Notes: a model not told the origin generated them from the letters alone. A stretch of DNA of 64,000 nucleotides from Candidatus Pullilachnospira intestinigallinarum (GCA_018711275.1 DVIN01000059.1:1-64000); one strand, 5' to 3'. Counted from the stretch's first letter, positions 30,794 to 40,007 are shown. A program made the numbers and translations.

Positions 30794-31062
30794 CCCTGCT
30801 CCGCCTTTGTGTGTTTTTCCGCCTTAGAATACACCGTTTTGCTGGTGACACCGGGAAGCATCCCCAGTTTTCCGGACAGGGTACTGATCACATTCTGGGG
30901 AGCATCCAGAATCACACTGATCACGGAAATCTTCTTTTCCCGGTAGGGAACTCCCATCCGGCCCACAATATAATCCCCCGCCTCATGGAGCAGCTCATTC
31001 AGCGCCCCCGCCGACTCCCTGTTTTCCACAATAATAGCAATCACTGCCAACCTCGTTTCCAT
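30790..31062 (-). CDS. TM1266 family iron-only hydrogenase system putative regulator
   Basis: METRLAVIAIIVENRESAGALNELLHEAGDYIVGRMGVPYREKKISVISVILDA; overlaps hydE start. Confidence 0.9.
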   Translation of the reverse strand: METRLAVIAIIVENRESAGALNELLHEAGDYIVGRMGVPYREKKISVISVILDAPQNVISTLSGKLGMLPGVTSKTVYSKAEKHTKAEQG

Positions 31063-31146
31063 ATTTCCTCTCTTTCCGGCCGTATGGCCATAAAGGTATC
31101 CCTTTGGGATTTCCTCTCTTTCCGGCCGCATGGCCATGAAGGTATC

Positions 31147-31172
31147 AAAAAAGCACCCGATAAAAGGGTGCA
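31147..31172 (-). terminator. intrinsic terminator within the leader of the hyd maturation operon
   Basis: minus strand GCACCCTTTTATCGGGTGCTTTTTT, upstream of the TM1266 start codon (31062) on the same strand. Confidence 0.8.
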
Positions 31173-31522
31173 GTTGGAACTAACGGCCATTGGGATATCT
31201 CCCGGAAGTCCGTCTGCCCGTTCTGAAAGGGAAACCTCCCCATCGGTCCGGTGCTCTGTAAAAACTGTCCGGTATCTGTGCCGTTTACAATATCTGCAGC
31301 CCTTTCTTCTCAGGTTATCTCCCATCCCCGGGATCTTGCCTTTGAAGGCAGAAAGCTGTGTCTTTTTTATCATAATACATTTTCCCGGTTATTGCCACAT
31401 TTTTTTACAATTGTTATAATTGATCATATACAGCAGGCAAACAGATTTCCCGCAGAATGACAGGGAAGAAATTGTCGATCTTGAAAAAATGATTTTCGCA
31501 AAGAAATCTTTCCTTTTCCTGG

Positions 31523-31843
31523 TTTTTAGCTGCCTCTCAGCCGGAAAATTGCATCTTTTCCAGGACTTTCCCTGTTTTTAGCTGCTACCTGGCTGGAAAA
31601 TTGCATCTTTTTCGGGACTTTTCCTGGTTTTAGCTGCCTCTCAGTCCCCAAAATGCATCTTTTTCAGGATTTTTCCCATTTTTAGCCGCCTCCCGGCTAT
31701 AAAACTGCATCTTTTTCGGGAACTTTCCCGTTTTTAGCCGCTTCCCGGCAGGAAAATTGCATCTTTTCCGGGATTTTTCCCGTTTTTAGCTGTTTCACAG
31801 CCATGAAAAGGCGGCTTTTCTCAGGATCTCGGAACTTTTCCTG
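31523..31843. repeat. intergenic tandem array, 52-bp unit, ~6 copies
   Basis: TTTTTAGC(T/C)GC... restarts at 31523, 31575, 31627, 31679, 31731, 31783; conserved TTGCATCTTTTTC core. Confidence 0.93.
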
Positions 31844-32000
31844 TTTTAGCCGCCACAAGCAACAATCCAAAAACTGCCTCTGCGTTTCCAGGGCGAAGCA
31901 AGGCAGAGCTGCCGGGCACAGGGCTGCCGGGCAGGTATGTTATTTTTCCGGGAGAGTTCAAAGAAAGTATGAAGAATTCAAAATATGGAGGATTCAAGTT

Positions 32001-32918
32001 ATGAAATATTTCTTTATTGTCAATCCCGCTTCCAGATCCGGCCAGGGGAAGGAGGTGTGGCTGGGCATCCGGCGTACCCTTGATGGGCGGAAGATTCCCT
32101 TTCAGGTATTTTTCACCCAATATGAAGGACATGGTACCCGCCTGGTCCGGCAGATTGCCGGGCAGCTGCCGGGATGCCACCTGGTGGTTGTGGGCGGAGA
32201 CGGCACGCTCAATGAAGTGCTCAACGGGCTGGCCGGGATTTCCGGGGTGACACTGGGCTACATTCCGCTGGGCTCCGGCAACGACTTTGCCCGGGGACTT
32301 GGGCTTTCCACCGATCCCCAAAGGGCGCTGGCCTGTATTCTCTCTCCCTCCCGGATCCTGTCTCTGGATCTGGGGCAGGTGACTTCCCATGGCCGGACTT
32401 CTTACTTCGGCATCAGCGCCGGGCTGGGATATGACGCGGAAATCTGTTATCAGGTTTCCCATTCCCCTGTCAAAAAGCTGCTGAACCGGCTGCATCTGGG
32501 CAACCTGATCTACGCCCTGGTGGCGGTGCGGCTGCTGCTCACCTATCCGCCCTGTGATATGGAGATCACGGTGGACGGGCAGCGCCGCAATTTTCAGAAG
32601 GTACACTTTGTCACCGGCATGAATCTGCCCTACGAGGGAGGCGGATTTCGTTTCTGTCCCGACGCCCGGCCGGATGACGGACGGCTCTCCTGCATGGTGG
32701 TTCACGGGATGAAGCCGCTGAAAATCCTGTTTCTGTTTCCCACCGCCTATTTTGGAAAACATACGGGATTTCGCGGCATTACCCTGCTGGAAGGGAAAAG
32801 CATACAGATCCACAGCGCCTCCCCCTGTAAAATCCATCGGGACGGGGAATTCGGCGGGGTGTCCGATCAGGTGGTATTTCGGGCAGGGGACGGGGATGTT
32901 TCGCTGATTGTGGGATAA
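32001..32918 (+). CDS. diacylglycerol/lipid kinase family protein (YegS/DgkB-like)
   Basis: MKYFFIVNPASRSGQGKEVW, VVGGDGTLNEVLNGL, PLGSGNDFARGLG; start corrected from the 31803 ORF. Confidence 0.93.
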   Translation: MKYFFIVNPASRSGQGKEVWLGIRRTLDGRKIPFQVFFTQYEGHGTRLVRQIAGQLPGCHLVVVGGDGTLNEVLNGLAGISGVTLGYIPLGSGNDFARGLGLSTDPQRALACILSPSRILSLDLGQVTSHGRTSYFGISAGLGYDAEICYQVSHSPVKKLLNRLHLGNLIYALVAVRLLLTYPPCDMEITVDGQRRNFQKVHFVTGMNLPYEGGGFRFCPDARPDDGRLSCMVVHGMKPLKILFLFPTAYFGKHTGFRGITLLEGKSIQIHSASPCKIHRDGEFGGVSDQVVFRAGDGDVSLIVG

Positions 32919-32923
32919 ACGCT

Positions 32924-34294
32924 CTACCGCAGAAACAGCCGGATCAGCTTTTCCTTCGTGGCATTATAAGGCATATAGCGGAAGGGTAGATCCAGCCAGG
33001 TGGATTTGTTCACAATACTCTTTCTGTGGCTGAAGGTCTCAAAGGACAGTTTCCCGTGATAGCTTCCCATCCCGCTGTTGCCCACGCCGCCGAATCCCAG
33101 CCGGGAGGTGGCCAGGTGAATGATGGTATCGTTGATGCAGCCGCCGCCGAAGGAAATGCTTTTCAGCACTTTTTTCTGTTCTTTTTTGTCCTCTGTAAAG
33201 AGATAAAGCGCCAGCGGTTTTTCTCTCTTCTTCACCTGGGCGATGGCTTCCTCCAGGCTCCGGAAGGTCAGCACCGGCAACACGGGCCCGAAGATTTCCT
33301 CCTGCATCACCGGATCCTCCCAGCGGACATTTTCCAGCACGGTGGGGGTGATCTGCAGGGTTTCCTCATGGCCGTAGCCGCCGCAGCAGACATGGGCTCC
33401 CTTAAGAAGTCCCATCACCCGGTGATAATGCTTTTCGTTGATCATTTTCGGATAATCGGGATTATCCAGCGGCTCTTTTCCCAGCATTTTTCCGATCCAG
33501 TAAACCACCCAGGACAGGAATTCTTCCTTCACCTTCTCATCCACCAGGGCATAGTCAGGCGCCACACAGGTCTGGCCGCTGTTCAGGAATTTTCCGAATA
33601 CCATCCGTTTGGCCGCCAGGGAAAGCTTTGCCTTATCCGTGACGATGCAGGGACTTTTTCCTCCCAGCTCCAGGGTCACCGGCGTCAGATACCGGGATGC
33701 TTTTTCCATCACCAGTTTCCCCACCGTCACGCCGCCGGTGAAGAAAATATAGTCAAACCGCTGCTCCAGAAGCTCTGTATTTTCCTTTCTTCCGCCTTCC
33801 ACCACGGCCACATATTTTCCGGGAAATGCGTCCCGGATCACGGTCTGGATCACCGAGGAAGTGGCCGGCGCATAGGCGGAGGGTTTCAGCACGCAGCAGT
33901 TTCCCGCCGCGATGGCGCCGATCAGCGGCTCCATGCACAGCATGAAAGGATAATTCCAGGGGGACATCACCAGCACCACTCCGTAGGGCTCCGCCTGGGA
34001 AAAGCTTGTGGCATGAAACTGGGCCAGCGGTGTGGGCACATACTGCCGCATCACCCAGGCCGGCAGATGACGCTTCACAAAAGACAATTCCGACAACGTC
34101 ATACCCACCTCGGTCATGTAGGCTTCCACGGAGGACTTATGCAAATCCTTCTTTAAAGCCTGGTTAATGTCCTCCTCGTGATGCTTAATGGAAGCCTCCA
34201 GACGCTCCAGCGCTTCCAGCCGGAACCGGAGATCACGGGTCCGGTCTGTCCGGAAAAAATCTCTCTGCCGTTCCACAATTTTCTCAATCTTCAT
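32924..34294 (-). CDS. aldehyde dehydrogenase, class 3/fatty aldehyde dehydrogenase-like
   Basis: 456 aa; VTLELGGKSPCIV, NSGQTCVAPDY, GNSGMGSYHGKLSFETFSHRKSIV. Confidence 0.93.
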   Translation of the reverse strand: MKIEKIVERQRDFFRTDRTRDLRFRLEALERLEASIKHHEEDINQALKKDLHKSSVEAYMTEVGMTLSELSFVKRHLPAWVMRQYVPTPLAQFHATSFSQAEPYGVVLVMSPWNYPFMLCMEPLIGAIAAGNCCVLKPSAYAPATSSVIQTVIRDAFPGKYVAVVEGGRKENTELLEQRFDYIFFTGGVTVGKLVMEKASRYLTPVTLELGGKSPCIVTDKAKLSLAAKRMVFGKFLNSGQTCVAPDYALVDEKVKEEFLSWVVYWIGKMLGKEPLDNPDYPKMINEKHYHRVMGLLKGAHVCCGGYGHEETLQITPTVLENVRWEDPVMQEEIFGPVLPVLTFRSLEEAIAQVKKREKPLALYLFTEDKKEQKKVLKSISFGGGCINDTIIHLATSRLGFGGVGNSGMGSYHGKLSFETFSHRKSIVNKSTWLDLPFRYMPYNATKEKLIRLFLR

Positions 34295-34332
34295 ATGCCA
34301 TACCTCCCGAATCTATGCATACCTTTTCATTC

Positions 34333-35526
34333 TCAAAATGCCTTTTTCAGTATAAACAGCACATCCTCCACATCCGCCTTGCGGGGATTTACCAGCATGG
34401 CACCATCGTTGATGGCTGTCTCGGCCACTTTTTCAAAATCCTCCGGATTCACATCGAAATCCCGCAGGCGCACGGACAGGCCGCAGGAACGGTGGAGGCG
34501 TTTTCGCAGGCTCCAGACTTCTTTGATGGCCTGTTTTGCCCGCTGCGCCTTCGGGGTGGAGAAATAGACTTCCTCCCCGGCCAGGGGCAGCAGCAGTTCT
34601 CCGTACAGCTGTCTTGTCCGCTCGTCAGCATAGTTGTATGCCATGCCGTGGGGCAGCAGAATCGTCATGGCGTCCCCGTGGGGCACATGGCAGACGCCGC
34701 CCAGGGCGTGGCCGATGGCGTGGACAATGCCCACCATGCTGTTGGAAAAGGCCGCCCCCGCCATCATGGAGGCATTAGCCATGGCCAGCCGCGCCTGGCC
34801 GTCGTGGCCCCGGTTCACCGCCCGCTCCAGATTGTCCCGGATCAGTTCGATGGCTTTCACCGCATAGGCGTCGCTGACGGGATTTTTCTGAATACAGGAA
34901 TAGGCCTCAATGGCATGGCACAGGGCGTCCATGCCGGTGGACGCGGTCATCCGGGGCGGCAGGGTCTCGGTCATCCGCACATCCAGCACTGCCACATCCG
35001 GCTGTAAATAATAGGAAATGAATTCCATTTTCAGCTTCCGGGCCTCATTTTTGATCACCGCCACCAGGGTGGATTCCGATCCGGTTCCGGAGGTGGTGGG
35101 AACGGCGATGAAAGGAACCCGGTGGCCCATGGTAAGATTTTCACAGCCCCACACCTCCAGAATATCATCCATATCCTGGGACAGAAGCATCCGCACGCCC
35201 TTGGCGGTGTCAATGACAGAACCTCCGCCCACGGCAATGAGGCTGTCACAGTTTTTCCGTTTGAACTCTTTGGCGATTCCGTTGACCACATGCAGGGAGG
35301 AGTCCGCCGGAATGTCCGTGTAAATGGCTCCTGCCTCCATTCCCTGGGAAGCCAGGGCGTCCAGCACCTTCTGCAGCGTTCCGATTTTCTCCAGCATATT
35401 GTCGGAGAGAATCATGGGGTGCACCGCATGAAGATTTCTCATTTCCTGAGGAATATTTTCCAGGGCGAATTTTCCGGACATGATTTTCGCCGCGCTTTGA
35501 AATTCATAGTAATCAGGCAGTTTCAT
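34333..35526 (-). CDS. iron-containing alcohol dehydrogenase
   Basis: MKLPDYYEFQSAAKIMSGKFALENI; AVGGGSVIDTAKGVR, PTTSGTGSEST, AIGHALGGVCHVPHGDA; ORF N-terminal extension rejected. Confidence 0.93.
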   Translation of the reverse strand: MKLPDYYEFQSAAKIMSGKFALENIPQEMRNLHAVHPMILSDNMLEKIGTLQKVLDALASQGMEAGAIYTDIPADSSLHVVNGIAKEFKRKNCDSLIAVGGGSVIDTAKGVRMLLSQDMDDILEVWGCENLTMGHRVPFIAVPTTSGTGSESTLVAVIKNEARKLKMEFISYYLQPDVAVLDVRMTETLPPRMTASTGMDALCHAIEAYSCIQKNPVSDAYAVKAIELIRDNLERAVNRGHDGQARLAMANASMMAGAAFSNSMVGIVHAIGHALGGVCHVPHGDAMTILLPHGMAYNYADERTRQLYGELLLPLAGEEVYFSTPKAQRAKQAIKEVWSLRKRLHRSCGLSVRLRDFDVNPEDFEKVAETAINDGAMLVNPRKADVEDVLFILKKAF

Positions 35527-36122
35527 TTTCCGCTTTCTCCTCTCAGCTGTTCCATCCGCATCTGGCGGAAGGTTTTCTTCTCTCCCCTGGCAGGGGTGTA
35601 GGCGCCCCGCAGCAGGCCCACCAGAATTCTCGCGTACAGCACCAAGCTGCTGGTGCGCTTTTTGGCCACTTCCTTTAAAATCCGCCGGGTCATGATTTTG
35701 GGGAACAGATAGGACTCCGCCAGATCCACGCACCGGGTCAGCTCCATGGCCGTGCCGATATCGCCGTGCAGGGAAAATCCGTGGGCCGCGTAAGCCCCGG
35801 CAATGCCCATCCGTCCCGTCAGCACCAGAAAGGCCGTCTCCAGGCTCTTGAAGGTGATGCAGGTGTCATACTGCTTCTGAATTCTGGGATTTAAGCGCAT
35901 CAGCTTTCCGTCATTTTTCCGGAAATACAGGCTGGGGCCCTGACTGCTGCAGCGGATGGCGTAGGTCATCCCCTCCGGCCACCGGTCGATTTCTCTCTGA
36001 ACCCGGGAATCCGTCTGATACAGCTCATAAATGCCGCCGTACAGCACCGTCAGCACCACGGAGGCAATCCTGGCCCGCCCCCACACTCCCAGGCTTTTGC
36101 CGATACTCATTTCCAGTTCCAT
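35523..36122 (-). CDS. SCP2-like sterol/lipid-carrier domain protein (putative)
   Basis: MELEMSIGKSLG...; DTCITFKSLETAFLVLTGRMGIAGAYAAHGFSLHGDIGTAM resembles SCP2 fold; 4-nt overlap with ADH start. Confidence 0.6.
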   Translation of the reverse strand: MELEMSIGKSLGVWGRARIASVVLTVLYGGIYELYQTDSRVQREIDRWPEGMTYAIRCSSQGPSLYFRKNDGKLMRLNPRIQKQYDTCITFKSLETAFLVLTGRMGIAGAYAAHGFSLHGDIGTAMELTRCVDLAESYLFPKIMTRRILKEVAKKRTSSLVLYARILVGLLRGAYTPARGEKKTFRQMRMEQLRGESGK

Positions 36123-36126
36123 ACCC

Positions 36127-36390
36127 TTATCCCTCCACAATCAGAAAGGCGCCGTCGGGAAGAGGAAATACTTCGCTGGCCGAAAGAAGTTCCTCGTCGC
36201 TCATGCCCTCCACATCCATGCCGCTCTCGTCCAGCCACCGGCGCACTTCCTTTTTACTGTTCACCACCACCGCCATACAGTCTTCCAGAAATTCCTCTGC
36301 CTCCTGCAGCGTTTCCGCCACCGGCTCGTCGAAGAGCTGGCCCTGGTTCTTCAAAAAGGTTTCCAGACATTCTTTGCTGTATCCGTTCAT
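36127..36390 (-). CDS. small acidic hypothetical protein
   Basis: 87 aa, MNGYSKECLETFLKNQGQLFDEPVAETLQEAEEFLEDCM; tightly spaced with downstream SCP2-like gene. Confidence 0.7.
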   Translation of the reverse strand: MNGYSKECLETFLKNQGQLFDEPVAETLQEAEEFLEDCMAVVVNSKKEVRRWLDESGMDVEGMSDEELLSASEVFPLPDGAFLIVEG

Positions 36391-36462
36391 TTCTTTCTAC
36401 CTCCGTTTTCTTCGAAACTGTAATTTCCTGTAACCGTTCTTCTGTGTCTTCCGGCTTTCCTG

Positions 36463-37959
36463 TCACTTCTCCTCGCAGCCGCCGGCCGCAGTCTCAGACG
36501 CCCGGCAGGATACCGGAACGCCGGTTTTCAGAATCTCTTCCAGTGCATGCCCCACCGTATCCGTATGCCAGGGACAATCTTTGCGGATTCCCGGCACCGC
36601 CGTATCCATGGCAAAAGCCCATCCTGCCATCGCCAGCATCTCCGCGTCATTATAATTATCTCCAAAAACCACGCATTCTTCCGGCGCAATGTCCAGATGC
36701 TTCAGAAGCAGCCGCAGAGCCGTACCTTTATTGACCCCTTTGGGCATCATGTCCAGCCACTCATTTCCCGAGGTCACCACCGTCACCCGGGAGGAGAAAC
36801 GGTTCTTCCAGTAATCCTCGCTGGCGGCGATGCCGTCCTTTTCAAAAACAGAGATCTTAAAATAATCCTCACTGGTCTGAAGAATATCGGGAACCACCGT
36901 CACATTGTTCTCCACCTCATCCCGCACATGACGCAGGTAGGATTCCTCCTTGGGCTGAATATAAGAGGTATCCTCCCCGGAAAGAAGGGCCTCCGCGGAA
37001 TCCTTCTCCATAATAGCCTGAAGAATCTCCTGCCCGGTCTCCCGGTCCATATGGGCCTTGTAAATCTTTTTTCCGCCATCCATCACCAGACAGCCGTTTT
37101 CACAGATATAGGAAATCTCATCCGCCACAGGCGCAAACAGCCGCCGCAGATTGGGATACTGCCTGCCGCTGGCCGCCGCGAAACAAATACCCTGATCCAG
37201 CAGACGCCGGATCTGCCCGCAGGTCTCTTCGGGCAGCTGCTGGCTTCCATTCAGAAGAAGCGTACCGTCCAGGTCACTGACCACCAGCCGGATATGTGGC
37301 GCCGCCGCAATGCCCAGAAGCTGCCCGGGCCGGGCAATCACACAGTCCGCCCCTGCCTCCTCCAGCTCTTTTCTCTCCCGGAATCCCCAAAGAACGCCCA
37401 CCGTGTACATGCCGGCGGCTTTCCCCGTCTGCATATCCGTATTGGTATCCCCCACATAAAGGCACTCCCCGGGCTTTACTCCGAACTTTTCCGCCAGGGC
37501 CAGCGCTCCGATGGGGCTTGGTTTCCGGGGAATCCCCGGCTGCTGTCCCTGCACCTCGTCAAACAGTTCCTTTCCGAACAAGCCCTCGATGGCCGGCACC
37601 GCCGCCTCGTGGGGTTTGTTGGAAAGCACCGCCAGCTTCATCCCCCGTTCCTTCATTTCTTTCAGCATGTCCACAATCCCCGGAAAGGGCTTCACCCGGT
37701 AAAGGGGATCTGCGGCAAATACATCCCGGTACATCTGCTGCGCCTCGGCAAGATTACTCCGGTCACCTTTGGCGGCGGCAAAACACCGCTCCATCAGCAT
37801 ATCTCCGCCGTCCCCCGCAAAATATTTATAGGCCTCCACCGGCTGAGCCGCCAGGCCAAAATGATCCAGCACCTGATTGGCCACATGAGCGATGGACTCC
37901 ACCGTGTCCGCCACCGTTCCATCCAGGTCAAAAATACAGGCTTTATACATCCTTGTCAC
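36463..37959 (-). CDS. tandem HAD hydrolase: phosphoglycolate phosphatase-like domain fused to Cof-type HAD-IIB domain
   Basis: 498 aa; two DxD motifs (CIFDLDGTVADTVES and LVVSDLDGTLLLNG), second domain with GDNYNDAEML. Confidence 0.92.
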   Translation of the reverse strand: MTRMYKACIFDLDGTVADTVESIAHVANQVLDHFGLAAQPVEAYKYFAGDGGDMLMERCFAAAKGDRSNLAEAQQMYRDVFAADPLYRVKPFPGIVDMLKEMKERGMKLAVLSNKPHEAAVPAIEGLFGKELFDEVQGQQPGIPRKPSPIGALALAEKFGVKPGECLYVGDTNTDMQTGKAAGMYTVGVLWGFRERKELEEAGADCVIARPGQLLGIAAAPHIRLVVSDLDGTLLLNGSQQLPEETCGQIRRLLDQGICFAAASGRQYPNLRRLFAPVADEISYICENGCLVMDGGKKIYKAHMDRETGQEILQAIMEKDSAEALLSGEDTSYIQPKEESYLRHVRDEVENNVTVVPDILQTSEDYFKISVFEKDGIAASEDYWKNRFSSRVTVVTSGNEWLDMMPKGVNKGTALRLLLKHLDIAPEECVVFGDNYNDAEMLAMAGWAFAMDTAVPGIRKDCPWHTDTVGHALEEILKTGVPVSCRASETAAGGCEEK

Positions 37960-38178
37960 TCCTCGCTGTCTGACAGTTTTCCGCGGCAGCCCGGCTCTGT
38001 GCCCCTCTGCCGCAGTTTTTCGACATCATTATATCCTTCACAATTTTGCATCGCAAGAGTATTTCTGTAAAAAGCTGAAAAAATATAAAGTGTGGGCTTT
38101 CCTTTTCCATAAAAAAGTATTAAAATAGAGAAATGGACGAATCTCGGAAAGCCCTCGGGATGAAAGGAGAAGGAGATT

Positions 38179-38541
38179 ATGGCAAAAAAAGGTATTGTGA
38201 CCACTCTGGCCGGACTGGCCATTGCCGGTGCTGCCGTTGGCGGCGCTGTCGCATATTTGAAAAAATGCAAACGGGTGAACGATTTCGCGGAGGAGGATTT
38301 CGACGATCTGGATTATCTGGACGAGGAAGACTCCAGCTGCGGCTGCGGACCGGAGCGCACTTATACCACGCTTCCCACGGAAAACGCGGCGGCGAAAGAG
38401 CATACTGCCAAAGCAGAGCAGGAGACCCCGCAGGAAACGGAGGCTGAAGAAGCGGAAGCTGACGGAGAAGAGGCAGACGGCGAAATGGCGGAAGGAAATG
38501 CGTCTGACGCTGAGGCGGAGGCATCTGCTGAAAAAGAATAA
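38179..38541 (+). CDS. small membrane-anchored acidic hypothetical protein
   Basis: 120 aa; MAKKGIVTTLAGLAIAGAAVGGAVAYLKKCKRV then Asp/Glu/Ala-rich tail; RBS GGAGAAGGAG upstream. Confidence 0.8.
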   Translation: MAKKGIVTTLAGLAIAGAAVGGAVAYLKKCKRVNDFAEEDFDDLDYLDEEDSSCGCGPERTYTTLPTENAAAKEHTAKAEQETPQETEAEEAEADGEEADGEMAEGNASDAEAEASAEKE

Positions 38542-38549
38542 TCTGGAAA

Positions 38550-38587
38550 ACGCCCTGTGGAAAGTTCAGCCACAGGGCGTTCTGTTT
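38550..38587 (+). terminator. intrinsic terminator
   Basis: ACGCCCTGTGG-aaagttcag-CCACAGGGCGT-TCTGTTT. Confidence 0.8.
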
Positions 38588-38600
38588 ATGAGCATTAATT

Positions 38601-40007
38601 TCATCCATCAATCTCCCACACTTTCTCAAGGCGCCGGGCAGCCTCCACGATTTCCTCCTCCTTTAGTGTGGCATATCCCAAAAGCAGAGTGGGCGGCCCG
38701 GCGGGCACATATCCTTTCACACAGTATTCCGATAACCCGTACACCCGCACGCCGGCGGCAGCCGCGCGCCGGATGGCTTCCCCCTCGGACAGGCCGTTTT
38801 CCAGGCTCACCAGCAGGTGTACCCCCGCGTTCTCCCCCCGGATCCGGATTCCCGGTTTCCCCTTCAGGCAGTTCAGCAGGCAATCATGTTTTCCCCGGTA
38901 AATTCCCCGCATCCGGTTCAGATGGCGTTCAAAGTAGCCGTCCCGCAGAAACAGCTCCAGAATTTTCTGATCCACCCGGGAGACCGTGGCGGAAAAGTTG
39001 GCCGCCCGCTGCCGGTATGCTTCCAGAAGCACCGGCGGCAGTACCATATAGCTGACACGGATGGCCGGCGCCAGCGATTTGGAAAAGGTTCCCAGATAGA
39101 TCACCCGGCCCGCCGTATCGTAGCCCTGCAGGCTGGGCACCGGTTTCCCTTTGTAGCGGAATTCACTGTCATAGTCATCTTCGATGAGAAAACGATTTCC
39201 TCCGGCCGCCCAGGCCAGAAGCTGCATCCGCCGCTGAATGGGCATCACGGTTCCCAGCGGAAAATGGTGCGAAGGCATCACATATGCCAGATCCGCCCCA
39301 CAGTCCTCCAGCTGCCGGGCACGCATTCCCCGCTCATCCGGAAAAATGGGACACATCTCATAACCCACTTTTTCAAAGTCCAGCCAGGCGCTGGGATAAG
39401 TGGGATTGTCCATGGCCACCTTTCTGCCGGGACCCAGGATCACATGAAGCAGCAGCAGCAGATAATCATTTCCCGCCCCCACAAGCACCTGATCCGGCTG
39501 ACAGTTTACCCCTCTGGCGTGACTCAGATAAGAGACAATTTCCCGTCGAAGTCCCGCGTCGCCCCGGGGATCTCCCAAAGAAAACAGTTCGCCGTCCGGA
39601 TCCTCCGCCAGCACCTGGCGGGACAGTTTTTTCCAGGTATTGTAGGGAAATCCGTCCCTGTCAATGCCGTTGAGGGCGAAATCAAATTCCGGCGCCTCCC
39701 GCTCAGGTTCACTGTCCGCCGCCTCGCGGCGCTCCGGACGCGGCTGTCGGTACAATCCTTCGATCTCACAGGCAAAATATCCCCGGCAGGGACGGGAGGT
39801 GATAAATCCCTCCGCGTACAGCTGCTCATAGGCCAGATCCACCGTACTCCTGCTGACCCCCAGATTCGCCGCCAGCAGCCTGGTGGACGGCAGTTTTTCT
39901 CCGGGGGCAATCCTCCCCTCCCCGATTTCTTCCCGGATATGGCGGTAAATCTGCTGATACAGCGGTACCTTTTGGTGGGAATCCAGGGGAATCATCAATT
40001 CCTGCAT
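38601..40007 (-). CDS. MocR/PdxR-type GntR regulator with aminotransferase domain
   Basis: 468 aa; VPLYQQIYRHIREEIGEGRIAPGEKLPSTRLLAANLGVSRSTV; EDDYDSEFRYKGKPVPSLQG PLP-lysine region. Confidence 0.95.
   Translation of the reverse strand: MQELMIPLDSHQKVPLYQQIYRHIREEIGEGRIAPGEKLPSTRLLAANLGVSRSTVDLAYEQLYAEGFITSRPCRGYFACEIEGLYRQPRPERREAADSEPEREAPEFDFALNGIDRDGFPYNTWKKLSRQVLAEDPDGELFSLGDPRGDAGLRREIVSYLSHARGVNCQPDQVLVGAGNDYLLLLLHVILGPGRKVAMDNPTYPSAWLDFEKVGYEMCPIFPDERGMRARQLEDCGADLAYVMPSHHFPLGTVMPIQRRMQLLAWAAGGNRFLIEDDYDSEFRYKGKPVPSLQGYDTAGRVIYLGTFSKSLAPAIRVSYMVLPPVLLEAYRQRAANFSATVSRVDQKILELFLRDGYFERHLNRMRGIYRGKHDCLLNCLKGKPGIRIRGENAGVHLLVSLENGLSEGEAIRRAAAAGVRVYGLSEYCVKGYVPAGPPTLLLGYATLKEEEIVEAARRLEKVWEIDG

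Noticed and set aside
26836-31062. Hydrogenase structural genes expected near hydEFG
   Set aside because: None present in the window; maturases are often encoded away from hydA, so their absence is not remarkable.
31147-31380. Known riboswitch class in the hyd leader
   Set aside because: I compared it mentally to TPP, FMN, SAM-I, glycine, cobalamin, Moco and ZTP consensus blocks and none fit convincingly; kept only as an unassigned leader.
31803-32000. N-terminal extension of the lipid kinase ORF
   Set aside because: Lies in the 52-bp array; the kinase begins at MKYFFIVNPASRSG with an RBS (ATGGAGGATTC).
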